A program made the position numbers and the translations under genes. From Muraenolepis orangiensis (Eukaryota; Chordata; Actinopteri; Gadiformes; Muraenolepididae): 64,000 nt of DNA. The stretch is from contig CM051005.1 of NCBI GenBank assembly GCA_027704905.1, forward strand, positions 30,700,505-30,764,504, given 5' to 3'. This document shows, one piece after another, positions 20,379 through 32,064 of the stretch; positions within the stretch are counted from its first letter, which is position 1, and every line of letters begins with the position of its first letter. The notes under the pieces are model-generated. The model searched no databases, had not been told where the DNA came from, and saw only the letters and a list, made by a program, of their open reading frames with translations.

Positions 20379-20880
20379 AAACATCCATTGTGAGCCTTAT
20401 CACGAAGCACTGTGTACCCCATCTTCCACATTAACTGTTTCTCACTGATTGTCTCATTTGTGTTTTGTGGAATCCAACTGCCTTTAGTTTATTTCACTGT
20501 GTCTCCAGACATGCCTCATTGTTAGACTCAGGCAGATTAAGAAGAGTGCACGGAAGAAGAGCTTTCCAGGAGTTGTGAATGCAAGTGTCAAAACAAGCTC
20601 TTTGAGCTAGACTCACTCTGCCTCTATGTTCCCCTCAAGGGAGTCAACAGTTGCCTCACCATCAAAACAGAAAGCATGCGTGTTAGTATGCAGCATGTAT
20701 ACATTACATTGTATCCATTGTGAATCATTAAAAGAAGAATTATGATATGTTTTGTATATGTTGGCCAGTATAACACCAGGTTCTGGCATACTGCTACTGT
20801 ATATTGAAGGCCAATGGGGAAACGTCATATTATTTTCACATCATATAACACGTCATATTTGTACATGTTAACACAACAAA
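20379..20880. other. No recognised gene
   Basis: No recognisable coding or repeat content. Confidence 0.5.
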
Positions 20881-20889
20881 TATGAATGT

Positions 20890-21470
20890 GTTAACATGGG
20901 GCAGAGTCCTTCTGTCCGAGATGTGACCGGAGGGGGTTACCGACGCAGCTATCGAGCCGACGGGATTTTCCGTCCACCGGGCGGACAGAACAAAGGCTCT
21001 CTCCGGTAAAGATCGCGGAGGGGGGGTATGTCTCATGATAAACAGATCTTGGTGCAACCAAAGTCATGTACATCCCCTCAAGTCTTTCTGTTCCCCGGAC
21101 CTGGAGTTCCTGATGTTTATGTGCCGTCCATTCTGGCTACCTCGGGAGTTTACAGCAGTAACTGTGACCGCTGTTTACATTACCCCACAAGCCAACACGG
21201 ACACAGCGCTGAAGGAACTGTACGGGGCTATCAGTGAACAGGAGTCGGCACACCCTGAGGCTGCTCTCATCATGGGACTTCAACAAGGCGAACCTGAAGA
21301 AGGTTCTACCGAAGTTCTACCACAACATAACGAGCAACACACGGGGTGAGCGGATCCTCGACCACTGCTACACTCCCTTCAGTGATGGCTACAAGGCCCT
21401 CCTCCACCCACCGTTCGGCAAATCAGACCACCGCTCTATCCAGATAATCGCGTCCATAGCACTAAAGACG
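20890..21470 (+). mobile_element. LINE endonuclease fragment, sense
   Basis: Plus-strand frames give the apurinic-like endonuclease of a LINE: INRSWCNQSHVHPLKSF, SPDLEFLMFMCRPFWLP, REFTAVTVTAVYITPQAN, TALKELYGAISEQESAHPE, then, after a one-base insertion in the region of the expected GDFN motif, ANLKKVLPKFYHNI, ILDHCYTPFSDGYKALL and finally FGKSDHRSI. It is closely related to the antisense copy at 34375-34820. It is truncated on both sides: no reverse transcriptase follows. Confidence 0.8.
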
Positions 21471-21744
21471 AGCAGCTCAACGCGTTGGACCAGCCGTGTT
21501 TGTAGCCTGAAAGCCAGGAGCAACACTTTTACATACATCATGTAATCCACCACTGTTGTGGACGTTGGCGCTAGCGTTGCTGGGAAAGCAGAGACGTTAA
21601 CAGTGACGTCATGACGTGGCTCTCTCGGCGAAAAAGTCGGTGGAAACGCAAACCGGTTCTTAGATGGCTCGCCAGTTGAAACAACTGTCGAGGCATATGT
21701 GAATTGCTGATTAAAGGGATGTTCAGCCGGTTTGGGGTCCCAAC

Positions 21745-22341
21745 TTAGTTGCACTCCGATCAAGGGAGGAACTTTGAAGCCCACGTCTTCGCTGAAATGT
21801 GTAAGCAGCTGTCCATACACAAGACGCGCACCACACCTCTCCACCCCTGGGGTGATGGGCTGGTGGAGAGTTTGAATTGCACCCTGGGAGCCCAGCTTGC
21901 CCTGGTGATGGCCAAATACCAGAAGTACTGGGATCTGAAGCTGCCACTGGTCCTGATGGCCTGCCGGTTAGCTTCACAGGAGACAACCCGGTGCACACCT
22001 GCCCTGCCTATGTTTGGAAGGGAACTTTGAATGCCACCTGCTGTGGTGAACGGACATCCTCCGGATGCCCCTCAAGACTGGCTTGCCTGTCCTGAGTACA
22101 CTGCCCAGTTAGCAAAGAGGCTGGAGGTGGCACATGAGTTTGCGAGGAAACAATCGGAAGCGGCAGGAACCCGCCAATAGAGAGTCTATGACCAGCACAT
22201 GAAGGGGACACAGTTGCAGGTGGGAGACCCAGTGAGGGTATATGGACCAAAAAGATACGAAGGGAGGTCTCCTAAACTGAAGATAAACGGGGATGGACCT
22301 TTAGGGGTTATGGAGCGGGTTGGTGAAGTTGTCTACAGCAG
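21745..22341 (+). mobile_element. Ty3/gypsy integrase fragment, sense
   Basis: The plus frame encodes the integrase core: HSDQGRNFEAHVFAEMCKQL, then TTPLHPWGDGLVESLN with the catalytic glutamate, and LPLVLMACRLASQETT. A shifted frame continues with an AKRLEVAHEFARKQ segment and a VRVYGPKRYEGRSPKL chromodomain-proximal segment to about 22340. The first catalytic aspartate region and everything upstream are absent. Integrase joins element DNA to the host chromosome. This copy is broken by at least one frameshift and one stop. Confidence 0.85.
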
Positions 22342-23620
22342 GGGGTCTGAAACAGGGATCTGGGGTCCGTGACCCATAGCCAGGGGGTCCGCAGAATAAT
22401 ATATCAAATAAAAAAATAAAAAAATGTAAATAATAAGAACATTATAAAAATATAGTTTTTTATCAAATTTTGTTTCATAAAAAAAAATAGAAACCAATAG
22501 CCAATAGAAACTCTGATGTAATTATGACACATCACGTCAATCATGACTCATTCATTTCACTCACAAGTAACCGTTTCTGCTGCTGTGTACCTCTGCTTTT
22601 AAGCCACCCCGTTAGCTTGCAAGCAAAATACAGATCCATATTTCACTCAGTCCGGTCAGTCGTTGTGTGTACTCATTTGAGTTTGTGAATTAAAATTTAG
22701 TGTTACATTTCAGTAAATAAATTATCGCTATTTTTGATCAGCTGGCTAAGTCAGACATTTAAGTTGGCAGTTGCTAGGCTATACTGGCTGTTCTGAGACC
22801 ATTGCATGTGAGTCAACGACGAGGGATACCTTTTCCACACCGTTTCCTGAGAGAACGGCGAGGAAAAAGGACTGTGAGAGTTAGCAGCGTCGACGATCTT
22901 CGTATAAGGACCACGCGGTGGAGGCAGTTTTTTTTGCATGCTTCACTCTACAGACCCTGGATATGCTACGGTAGAGGGAATGGGCCTTTGTCCATCCACA
23001 TGCGCCAACTAAAGGGTACCCAGACTGTGATTTCAAAACCCGGGTCTTTTTTGTTTTGTTTTATTGGTCACAGTGTTTTATTATGCAATTGATTGTGTGT
23101 ATTTTCTATGCTGATGCGATAGCCCTGTTTGGCTAAATAAATGTAAACTTTTACATGAAGTATTTCTGTTGAATATGGGTTTAGATTCAATTGAGCCTAG
23201 GTTGATGAGTAAACTAGTTAGTGGTGATGCAATCAAATTAGTTGACATTTGAGGGATACAGTATTTATCAAGCAGTATTTTACATACATTCTTTGAGGTG
23301 TAACTCAAAGTGCTCACACTTTTGATACTGGTAAATGTAAGAGAGGTAGATTATATAGCATTTAATAATAGCCATTTCCATAGGCTATCCCAGGCCTCTG
23401 TGCGAAACAGCCACCCTAGACATATATCCTGCCTGGTAACTCCCATTAAGCTCCTCCCTTGTTGTGCATCATTCAGGTGTTTATGGTAATAGACTATAGT
23501 GATACACCTGTTTACATTTCAGTTTAGTGGGGTGGGTTACACAAAAAATCACTAAGATGAGGGAAAAGCTTAAAGCTCAAACGCAAAAGACCAAATAACA
23601 AAAACCTGACGATGGCGTGG
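22342..23620. other. Unrecognised, possible DNA-transposon start at the left edge
   Basis: The gypsy similarity ends sharply at 22341, where cagggggtctgaaacaggg begins. That could be a hAT-type end, but no matching right end with an 8-bp duplication was found. The remainder has no recognised gene. Confidence 0.35.
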
Positions 23621-23627
23621 AAACAGT

Positions 23628-24762
23628 GCTGGTTCTCTGGTTCTCTGACATGAAACAAGGTGCTGGTTCTCTGACATGGAACAAGACGCTGGTTCTCTGA
23701 CATGGAACAAGACGCTGGTTCTCTGACATGGAACAAGACGCTGGTTCTCTGACATGGAACAAGACGCTGGTTCTCTGACATGGAACAAGACGCTGGTTCT
23801 CTGACATGGAACAAGACGCTGGTTCTCTGACATGGAACAAGACGCTGGTTCTCTGACATGAAACAAGACGCTGGTTCTCTCACATGAAACAAGGTGCTGG
23901 TTCTCTGACATGAAACAAGACGCTGGTTCTCTGACATGAAACAAGACGCTGGTTCTCTGACATGAAACAAGACGCTGGTTCTCTGACATGAAACAAGACG
24001 CTGGTTCTCTGACATGAAACAAGACGCTGGTTCTCTGACATGAGACAAGACGCTGGTTCTCTGACATGAAACAAGACGCTGGTTCTCTGACATGAAACAA
24101 GACGCTGGTTCTCTGACATGAAACAAGACGCTGGTTCTCTGACATGAAACAAGACGCTGGTTCTCTGACATGAAACAAGACGCTGGTTCTCTGGCATGAA
24201 ACTAGACGCTGGTTCTCTGACAGGAAACAAGACGCTGGTTCTCTGACATGAAACAAGACGCTGGTTCTCTCACATGAAACAAGATGCTGGTTCTCTCACA
24301 TGAAACAAGACGCTGGTTCTCTGACATGAAACAAGACGCTGGTTCTCTGGTTCTCTGACATGAAACAAGACGCTGCTTCTCTGGCATGAAACAAGAGGCT
24401 GGTTCTCTGACATGAAACAAGACGCTGGTTCTCCGACAGGAAACAAGACGCTGGTTCTCTGACATGAAACAAGACGCTGGTTCTCTGACAGGAAACAAGA
24501 CGCTGGTTCTCTGACATGAAACAAGACGCTGGTTCTCTGACAGGAAACAAGACGCTGGTTCTCTGACATGAAACAAGACGCTGGTTCTCTGACATGAAAC
24601 AAGGTGCTGGTTCTCTGACATGAAACAAGACGCTGGTTCTCTGGCATGAAACTAGACGCTGGTTCTCTGACATGAAACAAGACGCTGGTTCTCTGACATG
24701 AAACAAGACGCTGGTTCTCTGGCATGAAACAAGACGCTGGTTCTCTAACATGAAGCAAGAGG
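23628..24762. repeat. 26-bp minisatellite, about 43 copies
   Basis: The unit is gctggttctctgacatg followed by aaacaagac. Seven consecutive units (about 23674-23835) carry ggaac in place of gaaac. A later stretch (24430-24570) alternates cagg and catg variants as a 52-bp dimer. Because 26 is not a multiple of three, one sequence is read in all three minus frames as a 26-residue protein repeat. These frames (up to 228 codons) are artefacts. Confidence 0.97.
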
Positions 24763-24814
24763 CTGGCGTGGCTATCTGGGCGAGTGCTGTGGAGGCAGGA
24801 ATGCAAACCGTGAC

Positions 24815-25405
24815 ATTATCTTGTTACTGTTCATAGTCATAAGACTATGTCCTGTTACTGTTGTTGCTGTTCATCTTGTTACTTTGCATACTCATTGGAC
24901 TAGGTCTCGTAAATGGTCAGTCATAGGACTATGTCTTGTTACTGTTCATCTTGTTACAGACTTGTTACTTTTCATAGTCATAGGACTATGTCTTGTTACT
25001 TTTACTGTTTATCTTGTGACTGTACATAGTCATAGGATTATGTATTCTTCCTCTTCCTCTTGGTACTGTTCATCATCATATGATTATGTCTTGGTACTGT
25101 TGTTACGGTTCGTCTTGTTACTGTTCATAGGCATTAGACTATGTCTTGTTTTGACTGTAAACTGTTCTGAAAGATTGAAGGATCAATTAGTTGAAAAGTA
25201 TAAATGCTGTCAAGTTGAAGTCCAAATACAATTACAATAATATGACCCTCTGTTTAAAAGTATATATGTGGTAGTAACATGATTACATTTAAATGTGTTA
25301 TGTTTGTGGTACAGTTCATAGTCATATGACTATGACTTGTTACTGTTCATCTTATACTGCTCATATTCATAGGAGTATGTCTTGTTACTAACAATGTAAC
25401 AAGAC
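24815..25405. repeat. Degenerate repeat with catagtc/gactatg palindromes
   Basis: Irregular copies of gttactgttcatagtcat followed by aggactatgtctt recur at 24825, 24925, 24975, 25025, 25120 and 25318. Each includes a small palindrome such as catagtcataggactatg. No coding meaning. Confidence 0.75.
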
Positions 25406-25439
25406 GTATGTCTTGTTTAACTTTATACAGTTTGTACTT

Positions 25440-25555
25440 TTTACTTATTTTTATTTGTCGTCGGGTATTGCACATAAGATTTTCACCCATTGCTTATACT
25501 TGTATAACTTTGATGTGACAATAAACTTGACTTGACTTGACTTGACTTGACTTAA
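25440..25555 (+). mobile_element. LINE 3' end with (CTTGA)n tail, sense
   Basis: The segment gtcgtcgggtattgcacat ... gtgacaataaact ends in repeated cttga pentamers (25524-25553). It matches the 3' ends at 28262, 32667 and 55441. It is a heavily 5'-truncated copy, as expected of target-primed insertion. Confidence 0.8.
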
Positions 25556-25877
25556 GGCACCACCAAACATAATAATATATTATTATTATTATTAATATAA
25601 TAATATTAAGAACACCTCTTCCTTCTATTTGTGTAACACATGATCTCATATATTATAATCCCTGTGTGTACCTTTTGAAAGGTAGACCTGTGTTCTAGAT
25701 GGATTGGATCTTGGGGTACCCAGAGCGGGGAGAGGGGGGTCACTGGGAGAGGGTCAAGTGTTGTATATGCAAGGACAACATCAATCACTTTGAGTTCACG
25801 AGGATGACCTGTTGCTGCTGTTAATTGTGGTCTCAATAATGAGTTTTTAATGAGTTTTTACTGCACTGTTGCTTACA

Positions 25878-26038
<161 letters not shown>

Positions 26039-27345
26039 ATATTACAGAATTGCTTGTTGAAAATGAGACAATTCCTATGGTTAAATTAGAGAATTCTTGT
26101 GCACAAGTACAAATGCTGTTTTTAAGATCACCTTGACCTCTCTGAGATCTGTTGGGGTCACTGTCCACCATACAAAAAATCCCAGTCTTATCGTGGGACC
26201 ACCTGTTCATATTTTAGGATTTGAGTTGAATATAATAATAATATTATACGTACATACCAGCTCCAAAGCTGCAATGGAAAATAGGCAGGCAGGAGCAAAC
26301 CCACAGGAAACTTGTTATATGCTAATAATAACCATACTCAGACATTGAGTTAGAACATGCGACTGTCTTTACTGAAGGCTTAGTCAGAACAGGTGAACGA
26401 CAACACGGTCGCAACACAGGTACCGTCGTAAAACCATAACGTGTCACGTTAGTTGTGACAGCATACACAACAGAACTGACAAACAGAAACTAGGGAACCT
26501 AAATACAATTTTAATATATATAAAGAAAAAGTGAGTGCCGATGAGTGCTTTATTTGATGTGGATGGAAGGTGAAGTCAACATCGATGGGTCTCTGTGGTC
26601 CATAAGTGGACATATCTCAACCACCATGCTTCTTCCGAGCTCTTTGATGAGATTGGTGTAATGGTCATATATTCTCTTCCTTCCTTCTACATTGTAGACC
26701 ACAGGCATGTAATGATATGCCATTAAATGCAAACAGTGATATATATTTGACCACTGCTTCATTGGTTCTGCTGATAACTAAAGCTGTGCTTTTCGGTGAA
26801 AGGAGCCGAGACCGCTAGTGATAGAATATAGAACAAACATATACATATCTTATAAATATGAACCAACTTAAGATACCTAGTGTATTTTGTATTGAACACA
26901 GGCTGTGTTTTAGATTTCTGTGTGTCATTACAGCCAAGTTGAGTTATTGCAATGAGGTGATGATTAAAATAGACCATATATAGCCATACCTTGATATGAA
27001 GGTAAGAAAGCTGTCATGATGACAATAGGCCTCCATAGATTCTGCATGCAGGTTGTACCTCAAATAAGGCTTGGTTAGCTCTTATTGCATTGTGGATGTT
27101 GGCAACCCCAGCCCTATCTTAAGCAGACACAAAAACATCCATTATCATGTTTCATAACTCATCATATTATACAAATACATTATCCAACTATACAATCCTG
27201 ATTTGTATGTTGTGGCCGTCTCCCCTGCTACATGGAAATGGCTGAAATGGCTTCTTTGGGCTCCTCTCGAAGACAAAGGCACAGGTAGATGATGGCTCTG
27301 ACCCAATACCCACCCAGCCAACTGCTGACTTAAAAATCAAAATCA
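26039..27345. other. No recognised gene
   Basis: AT-rich. Short frames (up to 83 codons) without family signature. Confidence 0.5.
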
Positions 27346-27349
27346 AAAT

Positions 27350-27470
27350 CGAAATCGTGAGGATTAAATCCTCTTTATTGGTCACATACATGTACACACA
27401 GTGAAATGTGTGTCTCTGCATTTAACCCATCCTAGTATTAGGAGCAGTGGGCAGCTATTGTATATACGGT
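27350..27470 (-). mobile_element. SINE-like retroposon end, minus
   Basis: The sequence cctctttattggtcacatac ... tgcatttaacccatcctag ... ggagcagtgggcagc matches, in inverse orientation, 63515-63620. The sense strand ends in a region rich in gatt/aatcctcac after the accaataaa signal. It resembles fish SINE or LINE tails. The family is not assigned. Confidence 0.55.
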
Positions 27471-27969
27471 TTCCAAGCCAAGTCCCAACAGACTGAGCTA
27501 CTGCCGCCCCGACTGAACTTCCGCCGCCCCACCCTTCGTGTGCCCATCTCAGAGGGTCCTTTGAGGGTTTAGGATGTTCCATTTCTCCATATTGCGATTG
27601 CAAGGTGTTTTCGAGAGCGCCACCTATGAGTCCACATAGGAGTCCACATTTAAACAGACTTTGCTGAAGTGAATAGACCACAATTGTTTGTGCTGTTGTG
27701 ACATTGGCCAATAAAAGCTGTTCCTTCCTTACTTGGCGATGGCGATGGCAGAAGTTTAAGCAAAAAAACAATGAAATCATGCATTATCACTAACTCGTAT
27801 TCATGTTTTATGATTAAGAAATATGTCCCGCTATTTTTTCTCGAAGATCACATTTTGTTCTATCTTCGATGCTGTGTAGCGTTAACGTTGTTTAATGTTA
27901 TCTGACGATGTTATAAGGGAGTAACTAAAGAGCAAGCTGTATATAGCCTAGGTTTTAATTTACTAGTGT
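27471..27969. other. No recognised gene
   Basis: A 132-codon minus frame overlaps the SINE-like repeat and has no domain. Probably non-coding. Confidence 0.4.
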
Positions 27970-28257
27970 TTACTTTGTTATTTTCTTTTGCCAAGTCTCG
28001 TATCGAAGAAGTCTCACTCTGAAATTGACATTGTCGAAATCAGCTAAATATTCAGCCATGACTTTTTTAATCCTTATGATAACAGAGTCCATCAGAATAA
28101 ACTCCTGCTGTAACACTTCTCTCCAACTCTCACTCACATTTCCGCCGTCGTCTTCCTTCAATAACTCAACTTCCAGAATTAATATGTTGATGATGAAGAA
28201 CCCCGCGAATAATACCCATGCAATCAATAATGAACCGATTCTGCTCTTTAAACGTAT
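27970..28257 (-). CDS. Unrecognised short frame with a membrane-like segment
   Basis: The minus frame encodes about 95 residues: a hydrophobic stretch, SLLIAWVLFAGFFIINILIL, then an acidic-to-basic amphipathic segment (EVELLKEDDGG, ESWREVLQQEF, VIIRIKKVMAEYLADF) and a stop after KKITK. No ATG opens it. The upstream side runs into a LINE tail at 28262, so the start is lost or lies in another exon. The composition is more protein-like than most frames here. I do not recognise it. It could equally be a fragment of an unknown element or chance. Confidence 0.2.
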   Translation of the reverse strand: MRLKSRIGSLLIAWVLFAGFFIINILILEVELLKEDDGGNVSESWREVLQQEFILMDSVIIRIKKVMAEYLADFDNVNFRVRLLRYETWQKKITK

Positions 28258-28261
28258 TTCA

Positions 28262-28572
28262 AGATTCAAGTCAAGTCAAGTCAAGTCAAGTTTATTGTCA
28301 CTTCACAGTTTACACAAGTATAAAGCAGTGATGTGAAAATCTTGTGTGCAATACCCGACGACAGACAGCAGTTATAAAATAAGGTAACAGTGAGTACAGT
28401 TCGTGGCTGGGGTGGGCATTGTCTTTTATGATGCGTTTGGCCTTGGCCACGCACCGCTGATTGTATATATCCAGGAGGGAGGGGAGCTCACCTCCAACGA
28501 TATACTGGGCCGTCCGCACCACCCTTTGAAGCGCTCTGCGCTCGAGTGCAGTGCAGTTCCCGAACCAGGCGG
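28262..28572 (-). mobile_element. LINE 3' fragment with (ACTTG)n tail, minus
   Basis: On the minus strand this contains the end of reverse transcriptase (VVRTAQYIVGGELPSLLDIYN, QRCVAKAKRIIKDNAHPSHE) and the 3' end with a pentamer tail (tcaag repeats at 28266-28290). It closely matches 32660-33230. The 5' side is cut at about 28572 by a heptamer-tailed LINE. Confidence 0.85.
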
Positions 28573-28717
28573 TGATACACCCTGTAAGAACACTTCAAGA
28601 TTCAAGATTCAAGATTCAAGATTCAAGATTCAAGATTCAAGATTCAAGATTCAAGATTCAAAGATTAAATTCAAGATTCAAGATTCAAGATAACTTTATT
28701 TATCCCGAGGGAAATTA
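28573..28717 (-). mobile_element. LINE 3' end with (ATTCAAG)n tail, minus
   Basis: A run of about 13-14 ttcaaga heptamers is followed by aactttatttatcccgaggg and aaattaagg. This is the reverse complement of the 3' end at 30510-30560. The copy is truncated to about 40 bp of 3' UTR. It sits against the pentamer-tailed LINE. Confidence 0.8.
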
Positions 28718-29440
28718 AGGATTATGGCGATGGAGCATACGGCGATAGATTAGGAAAGAAAAAACAAACATGACAGATAGGATTGTGTTAGATCCTTTGT
28801 AATGCTCATACTAAAATAGGACACCTGCCAACATAACATGTGTGAAACATGCCTGACAGCGTCGTCTTCATGTAGATGGATGTCAACGCGGTGCTACTTC
28901 AAACAAGCAAACAACGCATGTATTCCAAGGAGTCAATGCCGTTGATGAGATCATCCATCAAGAGGTCACAACGTTGTTGACAGTCTCCTCCTTTTCATTT
29001 AGATGATACAGTTTATTCTGTGCTGAACACCATCCATCTAACTCAGCCAAAAGCAGTATTCCATTGTATGGCGTCAGCTTCAAGTTGTGATGTGTTGTTT
29101 TCAGTGGTTTGCTCCTGGGAGTGAATGTTATTGTTCCACTAATCTGGGATCCAGCAGTCCCACTATGTTACAGCAGAACTACAAGGGGCGGAGTTACGCC
29201 TTCTTTCCTGTTCCAATGATGGAGATATTCTACCAAAGAAAAAACATTGAATTGAATGAAGCTTTCAGAACGGGATTTGATTGTGTTCGGGTGTTGATTT
29301 TTAACCTTTACAAAAAAGTTTTAGTTACTACCGCTGACCCAGTTTGTGTTCGCCAATTTTGTGCTTACAGATCCCCGCCTCCAGCAAGATGATTGGTTGA
29401 AACAAATGACGACAAAAATTGGTTGACGACAAAAATTGGT
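28718..29440. other. No recognised gene
   Basis: One plus frame of 101 codons (29087-29392) has no domain. A short direct repeat, gacgacaaaaattggttga, occurs twice at 29408-29445 next to the LINE joint. Confidence 0.4.
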
Positions 29441-29446
29441 TGAAAC

Positions 29447-30562
29447 AAAGGACGACTCTGCAGTTGTTGGTTGTGTCAGCGAGGGAAACGATGAGGAGTA
29501 CAGGGGCGTTGTGGACTCCTTCGTTGAGTGGTGTGAGCTGAACCACATGCAGCTCAACACTGACAAGACGAAGGAGATGGTGGTGGACTTCCGCAGGAGG
29601 AAATCTACCCCCACACCCATTTCCATCAAGGGTGTGTCCGCAGAAGTTGTTCAGGAATATAAATACCTGTGTACAAGAAGGGCCAGAGCCAGTCTCTACT
29701 TCCTGCGGAGGCTCCGGTCCTTCAACGTTTGTAACACGATGCTGAAGATGTTCTACCAGTCGGTGGTAGCCAGTGCCATCTTCTCCGGTGTCGTGTGCTG
29801 GCGAAGCAGGTTGAGGTCAGCAGACGCCAACAAGATCAGCAGGATTGTCAGGAAGGCTGGCGCTGTCCTGGGGGTCCAGCTGGACTCCTTGTTGGTGGTG
29901 TCTGAGAGGAGGATGCTGCACAAGCTGCGTAGTATCCTTGACAACAACTCTCACCCTCTCCATCAGGTGCTGACCTCATACAGAAGCACCTTCAGCAACA
30001 GACTCATTCCACCCAGGTGTACCACAGAACGCCACAGGAAGTCCTTTCTTCCTGTGGCCATCAGACTCTTTAATTCATCTACCTCGGGTCGTGAGACGGA
30101 CAGTGGAGACTCAGTGACCTGAGGTCAATGCACTGTTATTATTATTATTTATTTTTTTGGTCAACACACTGTAAATCCTCTCACTGTAATTTTGCACTGT
30201 AAATTCAATTTCACTTTTCACTTTTCACATGTCACTTTTTCAGTATTCATCTGAGTTATTTATTAGCATTTTATTACTGCCAATTTGCACTATACGTATT
30301 GTTGTGTATTGTATATACCTACGTATTACTGTAATAATACTGTAAATTGTGCAATTCATCTATCAATACATTTAGATTTCATTTAGAGTTAATTTAGTTA
30401 TATTTTGTTTATACTAGTTTAGTTTAGTTTAGTTTGTTGTTATTTTGTTATTTCGTTTTTAGGTATTAGTATATGTTGTGTGCATTTATTCCCCCTGTTT
30501 CAACTGTTGCACCTTAATTTCCCTCGGGATAAATAAAGTTATCTTGAATCTTGAATCTTGAA
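29447..30562 (+). mobile_element. Rex/CR1-like LINE, 5'-truncated, heptamer tail
   Basis: The copy starts inside the catalytic motif (DDSAVVGCVSEGN, with the preceding residues replaced by flank) and keeps the thumb and C-terminus of the reverse transcriptase. A 3' UTR follows, ending ccctcgggataaataaagtt and about three cttgaat heptamers. Truncation at the 5' side and an oligonucleotide tail are typical of LINE insertion. Confidence 0.85.
29449..30122 (+). pseudogene. LINE reverse transcriptase C-terminal part
   Basis: About 224 residues: EWCELNHMQLNTDKTKEMVV, DFRRRKSTPTPISIKG, then VQEYKYL followed at once by RARASLYFLRRLRSFNV (about 25-30 residues of the usual GVxLDxxLxW segment are deleted), YQSVVASAIFSGVVCW, SRIVRKAGAVLGVQLDSL, and the C-terminal SFLPVAIRLFNSS. 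The frame is otherwise open to its natural stop, which suggests a fairly recent insertion. The catalytic centre is missing, so it has no activity. Confidence 0.8.
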
Positions 30563-30977
30563 ATATGAAGTGAACAAAAAGTGAAACGTCTCGTTAACCC
30601 AGATTTGAGCTGGACTGCCATCAGACTTTATTATTATATATATAATAATTATTATTATAATGTCTGATCTGTGAGACTATTGCACTTACAAACTGTCTAC
30701 CTTAAACTGAAAAAACAATACGCGACTAGACCAGAAACACCACCATAATTGTCCTTCTGTTATGTTATATCAAGGAAAGAAGGAAGGAAGGAAGGAAGGC
30801 CTTGCAAAGAAACCAGACAGCCAGTCCTCCATGTGCCTGTTGTTGTCGTGGTGTACATGAGGAATCAGTACAATTTACCATTTAGAAATGTTGACAGCAG
30901 AATAATACGTTTGGCTGCCGATGGACAGACCCCATTTATCTTGCTCCAAAATGACACACAGCAGCATCACCTCCTGT

Positions 30978-31197
30978 GACAGCTGCTATGACAACCACTA
31001 CACAAGTCTACACAAACATAAGACAGCTGCTATGACAACCACTACACAAGTCTACACAAACATAAGACAGCTGCTATGACAACCACTACACAAGTCTACA
31101 CAAACATAAGACAGCTGCTATGACAACCACTACACAAGTCTACACAAACATAAGACAGCTGCTATGACAACCACTACACAAGTCTACACAAACATAA
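30978..31197. repeat. 44-bp tandem repeat, 5 copies
   Basis: The unit gacagctgctatgacaacca plus ctacacaagtctacacaaac plus ataa starts at 30978, 31022, 31066, 31110 and 31154. The copies are almost identical and a partial sixth unit follows (gacagcggtcc). Confidence 0.96.
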
Positions 31198-31918
31198 GAC
31201 AGCGGTCCAAAAGTTCAGGAAAGCACATGTCTGAGAATGAGAGAAAGTACAAAGCAAGTAGCAACTATCTCTCCAAGCCAGGTAATAATGACACACACAA
31301 CAATGACACATACACGTTCAAACTACAGAATTGCTTTTGCATTTCACTAAATATTTGTTTTGCCATTGGTCCAAAAATCATTCTGGGTTCATGGAGTGCT
31401 GGACGGATTGTGTTTCTATAGACATTTAGTAACTTACACATACGTTTGAATGGAGATGAATAGAAAGGTATAAAAAGTCGGATAGCGCAGCTTTAAACTA
31501 ATTATGCAAGCTAATTAATTATCTGTGGTTTGTGCAATTTAAATGTATATTCATCACACCCTTTTTCTCTCTCTTGGGATATTATGTGATTTATTTTCCA
31601 ATGGAATGGATTTACATAAATATTGCATTATAATTCCAGCAGAATTTTCTTGGTTTAACGCTAGATCTGCAACATGTACAGGACACATTTTCTCCTAACA
31701 CTGATCTCTCCATCTCTTTGTAGAAAACAGAGGTTTTTCTTGTTCTCTTTTAAATGCTGACTTTAGACGCTTTCTCCATATCCCTTTTGATGATTTCATT
31801 AGCTGGGAGCTCGCACTCCACCACGCCTAAAACAGAGCTCAGCAGATAGCTGGAAATAGCCTTAACAGAAGGCTGATGAGTTTCACAGCACTTGAAAAAT
31901 AAATCTGTCTATATATCC
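31198..31918. other. No recognised gene
   Basis: AT-rich unique-looking sequence. Frames below 90 codons, no domain. Confidence 0.5.

Positions 31919-32064
<146 letters not shown>

Noticed and set aside
22342..22965. A further hAT-type element starting cagggggtctg and ending acagaccctg
   Set aside because: The ends are only loosely complementary and the 8-bp flanks (gtctacag and gatatgct) do not match.
23524..24806. Minus-strand frames up to 228 codons with a repeated SENQRLVSCQRTSVLFHVRE-type motif
   Set aside because: A 26-bp unit without stops is open in all three frames and gives one protein repeat shifted between frames. The minisatellite explains it fully.
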